A stretch of 64,000 bases of DNA from Bradyrhizobium ivorense (GTDB lineage Bacteria; Pseudomonadota; Alphaproteobacteria; Rhizobiales; Xanthobacteraceae): positions 1 to 64,000 of the forward strand of contig NZ_CAADFC020000005.1 of NCBI RefSeq assembly GCF_900696085.1, written 5' to 3'. Under the pieces are notes generated by a model. It worked only from the letters and a program-made list of their open reading frames with translations. It was not told where the DNA came from and made no database searches. Shown here in pieces: positions 49,745 to 57,947 of this stretch. Every line of letters begins with the position of its first letter. The first letter of the stretch is position 1. Position numbers and translations under genes: made by a program.

Positions 49745-50817
49745 GGCGTCGTCTCCTTCACTGTCAAGCGCGGGTAGGTCGCGTGCGGATTGTCGATCAT
49801 GATCTTGCGGACGAGATCGGTCGACAATCCGTTGGGCAGCACCTCGTCACCGTCGAACTGCCAATGCGGATAGTCGGTCGAGAATAGGATCAATTCGTCC
49901 GACTGCATATGGTCGAACAGCCTGTTCAGCGTGTCGCCCTCCGGCGGCGCGTCGACCGGCTGCAGCGAAAACCGGATGTTGCTGCGCACAATCTCGAGCG
50001 GCGCGCGGTCGACCCACGGGGTTTCCATGCGCACACCGCGCCAGAACTTGTGTAGCCGCCACAGGAACGGCGGCAGCCAGGTGAAGCCACTCTCCAGCAT
50101 CACCATTTTCAGGTTCGGATGGCGCGCGAACACGCCCTCGACGATCAGGCTGGTGAGCTGGGTCTGGAACGCCTGCGCCTGCGCGACATAGTCCTCGATG
50201 TGATAGGACCCCCAGCCGACCGAGGTCGGCGGGTTATGATAGGCGCTGCCGGCATGAATGCCGATCGGCAGCCCGAGACGCTCGGCCGCGGCGTAGATCG
50301 GCCAATAGTGGCGCTTGCCGAGCGGCATGTCGCCCATGACAAGCATCAGCACCTGCACGAAGCGCTTGTCCGCGGCGCAACGCTCGATCTCGGCGACCGC
50401 CTTCTCGATGCTCTGCGCGGGGATCACGATCGAGCCGCGCAGGCGATCGTCCTTGTCCAGCCACTCCTTGACCAGCCAGTCGTTCAGCGCACGGCAGAAG
50501 GCATTGGCCATGTCCTCGGAAAACACCATCTGCACGCCATAGAGCGGATTGCAGATGCCGTAGGCGGTGCCGAACGGGTCGAGTGCCTGGCGCTGCAGAT
50601 CGGCGAGGCTGGAACCCGGCTTGCCCTGCGCCGGACGCCAATCCGGCCGCGCCGAGATCGGCGAATTGGTCGGGTAGGATTGCGAGACCAGGTCGGTCAT
50701 GCCGCGCGTCGTCACCTGGTCGCGCCAGTAGTCGCTCATGTAGGGCAGCAGGCTGGTGAGATGAGGCACTGCGGGATGCAGATCGCAATCCACGCCACCC
50801 GCGATCGGCGACGTCAT
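49741..50817 (-). CDS. Amidohydrolase family 2 enzyme, paralogue
   Basis: A 358-residue homologue of the next gene with the same motifs: GVDCDLHPAVPHLTSLLPYM, LPIGIHAGSAYHNPPTSVGW, MVMLESGFTWLPPFLWRLHK and LILFSTDYPHWQFDGDEV. First gene of a three-gene unit with the second amidohydrolase and the Rieske protein. Two similar proteins encoded back to back suggest a heteromer or two successive hydrolytic or decarboxylation steps. Confidence 0.88.
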   Translation of the reverse strand: MTSPIAGGVDCDLHPAVPHLTSLLPYMSDYWRDQVTTRGMTDLVSQSYPTNSPISARPDWRPAQGKPGSSLADLQRQALDPFGTAYGICNPLYGVQMVFSEDMANAFCRALNDWLVKEWLDKDDRLRGSIVIPAQSIEKAVAEIERCAADKRFVQVLMLVMGDMPLGKRHYWPIYAAAERLGLPIGIHAGSAYHNPPTSVGWGSYHIEDYVAQAQAFQTQLTSLIVEGVFARHPNLKMVMLESGFTWLPPFLWRLHKFWRGVRMETPWVDRAPLEIVRSNIRFSLQPVDAPPEGDTLNRLFDHMQSDELILFSTDYPHWQFDGDEVLPNGLSTDLVRKIMIDNPHATYPRLTVKETTP

Positions 50818-50837
50818 GGTGTTTCCTCCGCGAGAGC

Positions 50838-50890
50838 CTGATCCGGAAAAGTGCGAAGCGGTTTTCCGAAAAGATCATGCTCAAACAAGA
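50838..50890. repeat. Short hairpin repeat upstream of the amidohydrolase unit
   Basis: CGGAAAA (50844-50850) and TTTTCCG (50862-50868) form a 7-bp stem within GATCCGGAAAAGTGCGAAGC and its continuation to GATCATGCTCAAAC. I recall this sequence as an abundant rhizobial intergenic element, but only one copy is in the window. The rest of the gap to 51018 holds nothing else I can identify. Confidence 0.6.
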
Positions 50891-51018
50891 GCGTCGCTTG
50901 CCGTCGTTCGCGCCGCTTGGCTTGTTGTCACGCATTCAAGCAGGCCCGCCCCTGCGCCGCAACTCGGCAGGGGTCGGTGGGGTGTGCTAGGAAGGCAGAA
51001 CGCCCCCACGGGAATTTC

Positions 51019-51048
51019 ATGGCACACAACAAGAAAGGCCGCCGATGA
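51019..51048 (+). CDS. Possible nine-codon leader peptide before pncC
   Basis: ATG at 51019 opens MAHNKKGRR and stops at 51046-51048, overlapping the pncC start as ATGA. GGGAA lies just upstream. Coupled translation from this mini-frame could supply ribosomes to pncC; otherwise its AAGAAAGG is simply the pncC ribosome-binding site. Confidence 0.3.
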   Translation: MAHNKKGRR

Positions 51049-51527
51049 ACGCGCTCACATCCATCGCCGCGCAGGTCGCCGCAAGACTGATCGCAAACAA
51101 GCAGACGATCGCGGTCGCGGAGTCCTCGACCGGCGGCCTGATCTCGGCGTCGCTGCTGGCGGTGCCCGGCGCATCGGCCTATTTCCTCGGCGGCGGCGTG
51201 ATCTACACCCGCGATGCCCGCCGCGCGCTGATGGATATTCCGGATGACGCAATGAAGGGGATCCGCTCGGCATCGGAACCCTATGCGCAGCTGCTCGCAC
51301 GCCAGATCCGCGCGCGCCTTGCGACCGACTGGGGACTGTCGGAAACCGGCGCCGCCGGGCCGACCGGCAACCGCTACGGCGATGCCGCCGGCCATAGCTG
51401 CATGGCGGTGGCCGGCCCGCAGCACGAGGTGATCACGCTGGAGACCGCTAGCAACGACCGGCCGGCGAACATGCAGGCGTTCGCAACGGCGGCGCTGGAG
51501 CTGCTGCTGAAGAACCTGGCGCGATAG
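51045..51527 (+). CDS. pncC: CinA-family nicotinamide-nucleotide amidohydrolase
   Basis: A 160-residue single-domain enzyme (C-terminal CinA domain) that deamidates nicotinamide mononucleotide to nicotinate mononucleotide in pyridine-nucleotide recycling. Motifs are IAVAESSTGGLISASLLAVPGAS with the catalytic Ser region, FLGGGVIYTRDARRALM, and ETGAAGPTGNRYGDAAGHSCMAV. Slightly diverged from PncC in the loop before the C terminus. AAAGG lies about nine bases upstream of the ATG. Confidence 0.9.
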   Translation: MNALTSIAAQVAARLIANKQTIAVAESSTGGLISASLLAVPGASAYFLGGGVIYTRDARRALMDIPDDAMKGIRSASEPYAQLLARQIRARLATDWGLSETGAAGPTGNRYGDAAGHSCMAVAGPQHEVITLETASNDRPANMQAFATAALELLLKNLAR

Positions 51528-51612
51528 TTTCCCTCGTCGTCCCGGCGCAGCAGGTCGTACGAATCTATCCCCGTCATCCTGAGAGCTTGTGAAGCTTTGT
51601 CCTCATCTACCG

Positions 51613-51718
51613 TTGTCATCGCCCGGCTTGACCGGGCGATCCAGTACGCCGCGGCCTCTCGCTTCTATCACTGGCGTCTCTGGAATACTGGATCACCCGG
51701 TCAAGCCGGGTGATGACA
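51613..51718. repeat. Extragenic palindrome, family F
   Basis: TTGTCATCGCCCGGCTTGAC at the left and GGTCAAGCCGGGTGATGACA at the right, with CGGGCGATCCAGTA and TACTGGATCACCCGG inside; the arms are highly complementary. Confidence 0.88.
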
Positions 51719-51744
51719 CCGAGCAAGCTGAGCCAATCCAAGTA

Positions 51745-51880
51745 CCGTCATCCTGAGGTGCGAGCTCTTGCGAGCCTCGAAGGATGAATCGGCCCCGCTG
51801 GTGGCCGTCGATCCTTCGAGGCTCGCAAGGGCTCGCGCCTCCAGCGACAAAGGACTTCGCCTTTGCGCGGGGATGACGGG
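51745..51880. repeat. Extragenic palindrome, family B
   Basis: CCGTCATCCTGAGGTGCGAG at the left and CCTTTGCGCGGGGATGACGG at the right, with the GAAGGATGAATCGGCCCC and GATCCTTCGAGGCTCGC internal arms. Confidence 0.88.
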
Positions 51881-51977
51881 TTGAACAGCGGTGCAGCACG
51901 GTCCCGGATTTCGCTTCACTGCATCCGGGCTACAGGCGCCTTCGCCGGGACGACGTGGGAGAGAAATCTCGCCAGCC

Positions 51978-53288
51978 TCACTTCTCGCGGAACGAGCGCA
52001 TGAACTGATCGTGCATCGGCTTCATCAGGTAGGACATCATGGTGCGGTCGCCGGTCTGGACGAACGCTTCCACCGGCATGCCCGGGATGATCTTGACCTC
52101 GCTGCCGAGGCGCGCGACTTCCTCCGGCGGCATCGAGACGCGGATCGTGTAGTAGCTCTGCCCGGTGCGCTGGTCGGTGGTGACGTCGGCGGAGACGCGG
52201 GTGACGATGCCGTTCAGCTCCGGCGTGGTGCGCTGGTTGAAGGCGGAGAGCCGCAGCACGGTCTTCTGGCCGACCTGCAGCTTGTCGATGTCCGCCGGAT
52301 TGACCTTGGCCTCGACCGAGAGATCGTCGGCCTTCGGCACGATCATCATGATGGCGTCGCCGGCGGTGATGACGCCGCCGACCGTGTGCACGGTCGACTG
52401 CAGCACCACGCCATCCTGCGGCGCGCGGATGTCGATGCGGCGCAGCTGGTCTTCGGCGGTGACCTTGCGCTCGACGAACTCGCCGATCTTGTCGTTGGTC
52501 TCGCGCAGGTCCTTGGAGACCTCCGCCAGCATGTCCTTGTCGACCTGGATGATCTGCAGCTCGGTTTCGGTGATCTTGCCCTTGGCCTGGGCGCGCGAGG
52601 CGATGTACTGCGCGCGCTCGCCGGACAGCCGCGCCGAGTCGCGCTCCAGCGTGGTCAGGCGGGTGATCTGCACCAGATGCTGCTCATAGAGCTGGCGAAC
52701 GCCGACCAGCTCGGTCTTCACCAGCTCGATCTCCTTGTCCTTGGCCTTTTCCTGCGCCTGCAGTCCGGAGATTTCCTCGTTGAGCTGGGTGACACGCTCG
52801 CGCAGCTGCGCCTTTTGGCCGGTGCGGCCGTTGACGCGAACTTCGAACAGCTTGGTTTCGTTGGTGATGATGTCGCGGACATCGGGATCATTGGCCTGAT
52901 CGGTCAGCTGCTTCGGAAACACGATCTTGTCGCGGCCCTGCTGCTCGGCCTCGAGCCGGGCCTGGCGCGCGTAGAGACCGTTCAGCGTCTTGACCACGAT
53001 CGCAAGGCTCGCCTTGACCACGGTCTCGTCGAGCCGCACGACAATGTCGCCCGCCTTGACGACGTCACCGTCGCGCACCCGGACCTCGCCGACCACGCCG
53101 CCGGTCGGATGCTGCACCTTCTTGACGTTGGAATCGACCACTACCGAACCCGGCGCGATCAGCGCGCCCGAGATCGGCACCGCGGCGGCCCAGCCGCCGA
53201 CGCCGCCGCCGAGAATGAGGACCACGGCGAGGCCGACAATCAGATGTTTGCGGATCGAGCTCTTCGCGTCGCGCGGTTGTTCGGTCAT
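51978..53288 (-). CDS. Type I secretion membrane-fusion protein (HlyD family)
   Basis: Periplasmic adaptor of 436 residues: a single N-terminal membrane helix (LIVGLAVVLILGGGVGGWAA, about 15-35), the biotinyl-lipoyl-like segment GALIAPGSVVVDSNVKKVQH, long coiled-coil hairpins rich in Glu, Gln and Lys (about 110-290), and the C-terminal IDIRAPQDGVVLQSTVHTVG with IIPGMPVEAFVQTGDRTMMS, the classical HlyD C-terminal signature. It links the ABC protein encoded just upstream to an outer-membrane TolC-type channel not encoded here. Start overlaps the ABC stop (ATGA). Confidence 0.92.
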   Translation of the reverse strand: MTEQPRDAKSSIRKHLIVGLAVVLILGGGVGGWAAAVPISGALIAPGSVVVDSNVKKVQHPTGGVVGEVRVRDGDVVKAGDIVVRLDETVVKASLAIVVKTLNGLYARQARLEAEQQGRDKIVFPKQLTDQANDPDVRDIITNETKLFEVRVNGRTGQKAQLRERVTQLNEEISGLQAQEKAKDKEIELVKTELVGVRQLYEQHLVQITRLTTLERDSARLSGERAQYIASRAQAKGKITETELQIIQVDKDMLAEVSKDLRETNDKIGEFVERKVTAEDQLRRIDIRAPQDGVVLQSTVHTVGGVITAGDAIMMIVPKADDLSVEAKVNPADIDKLQVGQKTVLRLSAFNQRTTPELNGIVTRVSADVTTDQRTGQSYYTIRVSMPPEEVARLGSEVKIIPGMPVEAFVQTGDRTMMSYLMKPMHDQFMRSFREK

Positions 53289-55033
53289 GACTTGGCCCCC
53301 GCATCGGCGACGATCTTGATCGGCGTGGGCACGGGCGGCGCGACGCGCTGCAGCACCTGCGCGAGCACGGTCTCCTTCGGCCCGAAGGTCTGCATGCGGC
53401 CGTCCTTCAGCACCAGCAGCTGATCGACGCCTTCGATGCCGATCGGCCGGTGCGCGACCACGATGACGACGGCGCCGCGCTCGCGAGCGCCGCGCACCGC
53501 GCGGGTCAGCGCCTCGTCGCCCTCGCTGTCGAGATTGGAGTTCGGCTCGTCCAGCACGATCAGGAACGGATTGCCGTAGAGCGCGCGCGCCAGCGCGACG
53601 CGCTGGGCCTGGCCGGCGGACAGCGCCGTGCCCTGCTCGCCGACCTGGGTGTCGTAGCCCTCGCGCATCTTGATGATCATCTCGTGCACGCCGGCTTCCT
53701 TGGCGGCGGCGATGATGCCGTCGGATTTGGCCTCGGGATCGAAGCGGCAGATGTTCTGCGCCACCGTGCCCGCGAACAGTTCGACGTCCTGCGGCAAATA
53801 GCCGATATAGCGCCCGAGCACGTCGGACGACCATTGATCGAGCGCGGCGCCGTCGAGCCGTACCTTGCCGCGTGCCGGCGTCCAGACGCCGACCAGCGCG
53901 CGGATCAGCGACGACTTGCCGGAACCGCTCGGGCCGATCACGCCGACGCCGGTGCCGGCCTCGACGGTGAAGCTGACGTCCTGCACGATGAGGCGCTGGT
54001 CGCCCGGCGCGACCATGGCGACGCCCTCGACCGAGAGCTTCTTGGTCGGTGCCTGCAGCAGGGTCTGCTCGGCCCGCGCCGGCATCTGCTGCAGCAGGCG
54101 GTTGAGGCGCTGCCAGCTCTGGCGCGCGGCGACAAAGCCCTTCCAGTGCGCGATCGCGAGATCGACCGGTGCTAGCGCCCGCGCGCTCAGGATCGAGCCG
54201 GCGATGATGATGCCGCCCGTCGCCTCCTGCTGAATCACGAGATAGGCACCGACCGCGAGCACGGCGGACTGCAGCATCATGCGCAGCACCTTGGCGACCG
54301 CGCCGAGGCCGCCGGCGACGTCGCTCGCGTGCTGGTTGCCGGCGAGATAGTCCTCGTTGGCGCCGTTCCAGCGCTTGTTCATCCGCCCGGCCATGCCCAT
54401 CGCCACCAGCACCTCGGCATTGCGGCGGCTGGAGGCGGCGAGATCGTTGCGCCGCGCCGCGAGCGTCATCGCTTCCTTGGCGGGCGTCCGCGAAAGGTAT
54501 TCGGTGATCAGCGTCAGCGTCACCAGGATGATGGCGCCGACCAGCGCCGTGACGCCGAGCAGCCAATGGAACGCGAAGCAGATCGCCATGTAGAACGGCA
54601 GCCAGGGCAGGTCGAAGAACGCGCCGGGTCCCATGCTGCCGAGGAAGGACCGCACATTGTCGAGGTCGCGCAGCGGCTGCAGGCCCTCGCTGCGATTGCC
54701 GACCGTCAGCGGGAGGCGGATGATGGTGTCGAACACCCGCGCATTGAGGGCCTCGTCGAGCGAGGTGCCGATGCGGCCGAGGATCCGTCCGCGCAGCAGG
54801 TCGAGAAAACCCTGCGCGATGTAAAGACCGGCGGCGATCACCACGAGGCCGACCAGGGTCGGGATGCTACGACTCGGCAGCACCCGGTCGTAGACCTGCA
54901 GCATGAACATGGAACCTGTCAGGTACAGCAGGTTGATCATGCAGCTCATGAGACCAACGCCGACAAAGGCGCTGCGGCATGCGCGCAGCGCCTCGTCCAG
55001 TTCGGATCGCCGCGCAGCGGGAACGGGTGCCAT
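53285..55033 (-). CDS. Type I secretion ABC transporter, PrtD-like
   Basis: A 582-residue exporter with an N-terminal membrane domain (about 20-300) and a nucleotide-binding domain: Walker A GPSGSGKSSLIRALVG (near 365), signature ALSAGQAQRVALARALYGNP (LSAGQ rather than LSGGQ), Walker B FLIVLDEPNSNLDSEGD and the switch histidine VIVVAHRP. There is no N-terminal peptidase domain, so it belongs to the PrtD/HasD group that exports unprocessed RTX-type or related proteins. No substrate gene lies next to it. Confidence 0.92.
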   Translation of the reverse strand: MAPVPAARRSELDEALRACRSAFVGVGLMSCMINLLYLTGSMFMLQVYDRVLPSRSIPTLVGLVVIAAGLYIAQGFLDLLRGRILGRIGTSLDEALNARVFDTIIRLPLTVGNRSEGLQPLRDLDNVRSFLGSMGPGAFFDLPWLPFYMAICFAFHWLLGVTALVGAIILVTLTLITEYLSRTPAKEAMTLAARRNDLAASSRRNAEVLVAMGMAGRMNKRWNGANEDYLAGNQHASDVAGGLGAVAKVLRMMLQSAVLAVGAYLVIQQEATGGIIIAGSILSARALAPVDLAIAHWKGFVAARQSWQRLNRLLQQMPARAEQTLLQAPTKKLSVEGVAMVAPGDQRLIVQDVSFTVEAGTGVGVIGPSGSGKSSLIRALVGVWTPARGKVRLDGAALDQWSSDVLGRYIGYLPQDVELFAGTVAQNICRFDPEAKSDGIIAAAKEAGVHEMIIKMREGYDTQVGEQGTALSAGQAQRVALARALYGNPFLIVLDEPNSNLDSEGDEALTRAVRGARERGAVVIVVAHRPIGIEGVDQLLVLKDGRMQTFGPKETVLAQVLQRVAPPVPTPIKIVADAGAKS

Positions 55034-55354
55034 TAAAACCGATCTCTGCAGTAAAGGGTTACGTGATGGTCACGTTGTATCGACGTTTGTGACCACCGTC
55101 CATTTAAGTCGCGTTAATCTGGAGATGGTTCGCGGCTTTCGTGTAGACAGTTGACGGAATAATAATGGTCATTCGCCGTCGAACCACCCGGACTATCCCG
55201 GGGGGAGCTAAATCGAGCTCAATACGGCAATTGCAACCAAAGGCTTACCGGGAACCACGCCAGGGAGGCATCGGGAAGGCGCCTGGCCGCCGACGCCTCG
55301 GAGGAACGGCCTCGCACAACGCTGGGTTGCGGGAGTGATCCACCCTGGGACAGG
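55034..55354. other. Intergenic region upstream of the secretion operon
   Basis: A 321-base gap. Close to the ABC start are the dyad at 55061-55075 and a related TGTGACC half-site (about 55089). The rest, including a GC-rich stretch near 55190-55210 (ACTATCCCGGGGGG), has no frame I believe; no RTX-type substrate gene is hidden here. Confidence 0.5.
55061..55075 (-). promoter_or_regulatory. Dyad upstream of the type I secretion operon
   Basis: ACGTGA (55061-55066) and TCACGT (55070-55075) around TGG are perfect complements, 27 bases upstream of the ABC-exporter ATG. Location and symmetry suit a dimeric regulator; the regulator is unknown. Confidence 0.5.
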
Positions 55355-56332
55355 TTAGGTCGCGGCCACCGCCGGGTCCGCCAGAATGCAGCGCGCCTGG
55401 TGATCGGGCGTAACCGGAACGTTGGGCGGCAGGCTTTCGCTGCAGCGCGGCTGGGCGAGACTGCAGCGCGGCGCAAAGGAACAACTGGCCGGGGCGCGAT
55501 CGAGCGAAGGCGGCGTTCCCGGAATGGTCTCGAGCCGCGCACCGCGCTTGGCGCCATGAATGGTCGAGGCCAACAGCCCCCTGGCATAGGGATGAACCGG
55601 CGTTCGCACGATGTCGCGCAGCGCGCCCTGCTCGACGATCTGGCCGGCATACATCACCGCGACGCGGTCGCAGATTTCGATGGCGACGCCGATGTCATGG
55701 GTGACGAAGATGACGGACATGCCGAATTCACGCTGCAGCTCGCGCAGCAGCAGCAGGATCTGGATCTGCACGGTGGCGTCGAGCGCCGTGGTCGGCTCGT
55801 CCGCCAGCAGGATCTTTGGCTTGCAGGCCAGCGCCAGCGCAATCATCGCGCGCTGGCGCATGCCGCCCGACATCTCGTGCGGATAGGACTCCAGCCGCCG
55901 CTTGGCGGACGGAATCCGCACCACTTCGAGCATCTCGAGCGCGCGTGCAGTGGCCTCGCGCTCGCTCTTGCCCTCGTGGCGCATCACGGTTTCCGCGATC
56001 TGCCGGCCGATGGTGTAGACCGGATCGAGTGCCAGCGCCGGCTCCTGGAAGATCATCGAGACGGTCTGGCCGCGGAATGCGGACAGCGCCTCGTCGTCCA
56101 TCGCCAGTACCTCCTGGCCCAGCACCTTGACGCTGCCGGAGATCTGCGTCCGCTTCTTCGGCAATAGCCGCATCAAGGCCCGCAGCGTCACGCTCTTGCC
56201 GGAGCCGGACTCGCCGAGCAGCCCCAACACCTCGCCCTCGCCGAGCGACAGGCTGAGATCGTTCACGGCATGGACCGTGCGATCGCCGGTGAAGCGGATG
56301 TTGAGGTTGTCGATCTCGACGAGATTGGTCAT
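55355..56332 (-). CDS. Peptide-type ABC transporter ATPase, DppD-like
   Basis: A 325-residue ATPase of the dipeptide/oligopeptide importer family. Walker [21 protein letters not shown], signature [36 protein letters not shown] with Walker B, and the C-terminal oligopeptide/dipeptide domain ([33 protein letters not shown] with the Fe-S-type cysteines). Last gene of the ABC operon, eight bases after the amidase stop; it pairs with the DppF-like ATPase encoded upstream. Confidence 0.92.
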   Translation of the reverse strand: MTNLVEIDNLNIRFTGDRTVHAVNDLSLSLGEGEVLGLLGESGSGKSVTLRALMRLLPKKRTQISGSVKVLGQEVLAMDDEALSAFRGQTVSMIFQEPALALDPVYTIGRQIAETVMRHEGKSEREATARALEMLEVVRIPSAKRRLESYPHEMSGGMRQRAMIALALACKPKILLADEPTTALDATVQIQILLLLRELQREFGMSVIFVTHDIGVAIEICDRVAVMYAGQIVEQGALRDIVRTPVHPYARGLLASTIHGAKRGARLETIPGTPPSLDRAPASCSFAPRCSLAQPRCSESLPPNVPVTPDHQARCILADPAVAAT

Positions 56333-56340
56333 GCGAGCCT

Positions 56341-57753
56341 TTATACGAGCCTTGGCACCCTGGCGTGGAAATCGGTCGCGCGCTGGAACGCGGCGCCGAT
56401 CCGGAGCAGCACGGCTTCCTCGAAGGCGCGGCCGATCAGCTGCATGCCGACCGGCAGGCCTGCCCTGGTGAAGCCAGACGGGATCGAGAGCGACGGCAGG
56501 CCGAGATAGTTCACTGGCCGAGTGAACCGCGTCAGCCGCTGGATCACCGCCTCCGCGCCCGGGCCGTTGCCGACATCGCTCTCGGCGATGGTCGGTGCAG
56601 GAACCGGGGCTGACGGCGCGATGACGGCATCGATGCCGCTCACCGCCGCATGATGTGCGGCCAGCGCCGGGCCGCGCCAGCGCATCGCCTCCAGATACGT
56701 CACCGCCGGAATCGTCAGACCGTTCTGCAGCCGCATCAGGACCTGCGCGCCGTAATCCTGCGGCCGCTCGATCATCCAGCGCTTGTGGTAGGCCGTCGCC
56801 TCGGCGGCCAGCACCAGTTGCGAGGCCGAAGAGAGCTGGCGCTGGTCGGGCAGCTCGACCTTGACGATCTCGGCGCCCTCCTTCTTCAGGGTTGCAACCG
56901 TCTCGTCGAGAATGCGGGCGACCTCGGGATCGAGGTCGTCGACATAGAACGCCGTCGGCACGCCGATCTTCAGGCCCTTCAGCGATCCCGTCGTCGCGGC
57001 CATGTAATCCGGCACCGGCTGGGTCGACGTGGTCGGATCCTCAGGATCGGCGCCGGCCATCAGGCCGAGCAGCAGCGCACAGTCCTCCGCGGTTTGCGCC
57101 AACGGACCGACAGTATCGAGCGACTGCGACAGCGGCATCGCACCGGCGCGGCTGACCCGGCCGACCGTGGTCTTCAGTCCGGTGACGCCGCAGAAATGCG
57201 CCGGCATCCGGATCGAGCCGCCGGTGTCGGAGCCGAGCGCGGCAAAGGTCAGGCGCGCGGCGACCGCCGAGCCCGAGCCCGACGACGAGCCACCGGTGAT
57301 GTGATCGACATGCCAGGGATTATGCACCGCGCCGTAATGCACATTGTGGCCGGTCGGCCCATAGGCGAACTCGACCATCTGCAGCGAGCCGAGCCGGACC
57401 TGGCCGGCATCCTTCAGCCGCTGCAATGCGGTTGCGGTCGTCTTCGGCACGAAGTCGCGGCGGATCAGCGAGCCGCAGGTCACGACCTTGCCGGCGTCGT
57501 AATACATGTCCTTGTGCGCCATCGGCACGCCATGCAGCGGACCTCGGCTCTTGCCTTTGGCGAGTTCGGCATCGGCCTCCGTCGCAGCGGCCAGCGCCTG
57601 CTCCGACTCGATCGCCATATAGGCATTCAGCCGCGGCTGCCACTCTGCGATCCGATGCAGCACGGCGCGCGTCACCTCGTGCGAGGACAGTTTCTTCTCG
57701 GCAATCGCCTTGGCGACTGCGGTCAGCGTCATCAGGGGGGGTTCGGTGCTCAT
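56341..57753 (-). CDS. Amidase signature family hydrolase, AtzE/GatA-like
   Basis: A 470-residue amidase with Lys in GVPMAHKDMYYDAGKVVTCG, cis-Ser in ITGGSSSGSGSAVAARLTFA and nucleophile Ser in GSDTGGSIRMPAHFCGVTGL. It lies in an ABC importer operon and overlaps the preceding AtzG-like small protein gene by ATGA, as amidases of the AtzE type do with AtzG. This points to deamidation or deamination of an imported amide, ureide or carboxy-urea compound. The start ATG at 57753 is set by that overlap. Confidence 0.9.
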   Translation of the reverse strand: MSTEPPLMTLTAVAKAIAEKKLSSHEVTRAVLHRIAEWQPRLNAYMAIESEQALAAATEADAELAKGKSRGPLHGVPMAHKDMYYDAGKVVTCGSLIRRDFVPKTTATALQRLKDAGQVRLGSLQMVEFAYGPTGHNVHYGAVHNPWHVDHITGGSSSGSGSAVAARLTFAALGSDTGGSIRMPAHFCGVTGLKTTVGRVSRAGAMPLSQSLDTVGPLAQTAEDCALLLGLMAGADPEDPTTSTQPVPDYMAATTGSLKGLKIGVPTAFYVDDLDPEVARILDETVATLKKEGAEIVKVELPDQRQLSSASQLVLAAEATAYHKRWMIERPQDYGAQVLMRLQNGLTIPAVTYLEAMRWRGPALAAHHAAVSGIDAVIAPSAPVPAPTIAESDVGNGPGAEAVIQRLTRFTRPVNYLGLPSLSIPSGFTRAGLPVGMQLIGRAFEEAVLLRIGAAFQRATDFHARVPRLV

Positions 57754-57947
57754 TTCGACACCTTTGCGATCTGCGCCAGCAGGAAGCTCGCGGGTTCGAG
57801 ATCGAGCGGCAGCGTGCCGGAGATCGGCGCAAAGCCGTCGAAGGCGGGGCCGATCGAATTGGCGATGCGATTGGCGACCTCGTCGTTGGCGGGCACGTCG
57901 GCGACGTGCGCGATCACCTTGACATCCTTGGGCGTGGGTCTGGTCAT
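57750..57947 (-). CDS. AtzG-like small amidase partner (DUF4089 type)
   Basis: A 65-residue helical protein: VPANDEVANRIANSIGPAFDGFAPIS, then LPLDLEPASFLLAQIAKVSK. The pattern of a central aliphatic helix followed by L-P-x-x-x-E-P-A-x-F resembles the AtzG/GatC-like subunit that stabilises AtzE amidases. It overlaps both neighbours by ATGA (57947-57944 and 57753-57750), so the DppF-like ATPase, this protein and the amidase form a translationally coupled trio. Confidence 0.7.
   Translation of the reverse strand: MTRPTPKDVKVIAHVADVPANDEVANRIANSIGPAFDGFAPISGTLPLDLEPASFLLAQIAKVSK

Larger units (their letters stand above)
51528..51977. other. Repeat-rich intergenic region
   Basis: The 450-base gap between convergent pncC and the secretion genes holds four palindrome pieces in series: a family B-like fragment at 51571-51600, family F at 51613-51718, family B at 51745-51880 and half of family G at 51899-51935. 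No open reading frame in it looks real. Confidence 0.8.

Noticed and set aside
51978..54566. An 862-codon frame that seems to fuse HlyD to an upstream sequence
   Set aside because: Only its C-terminal 436 codons are real (the HlyD-type protein). The upstream half is an out-of-frame reading of the ABC exporter gene.
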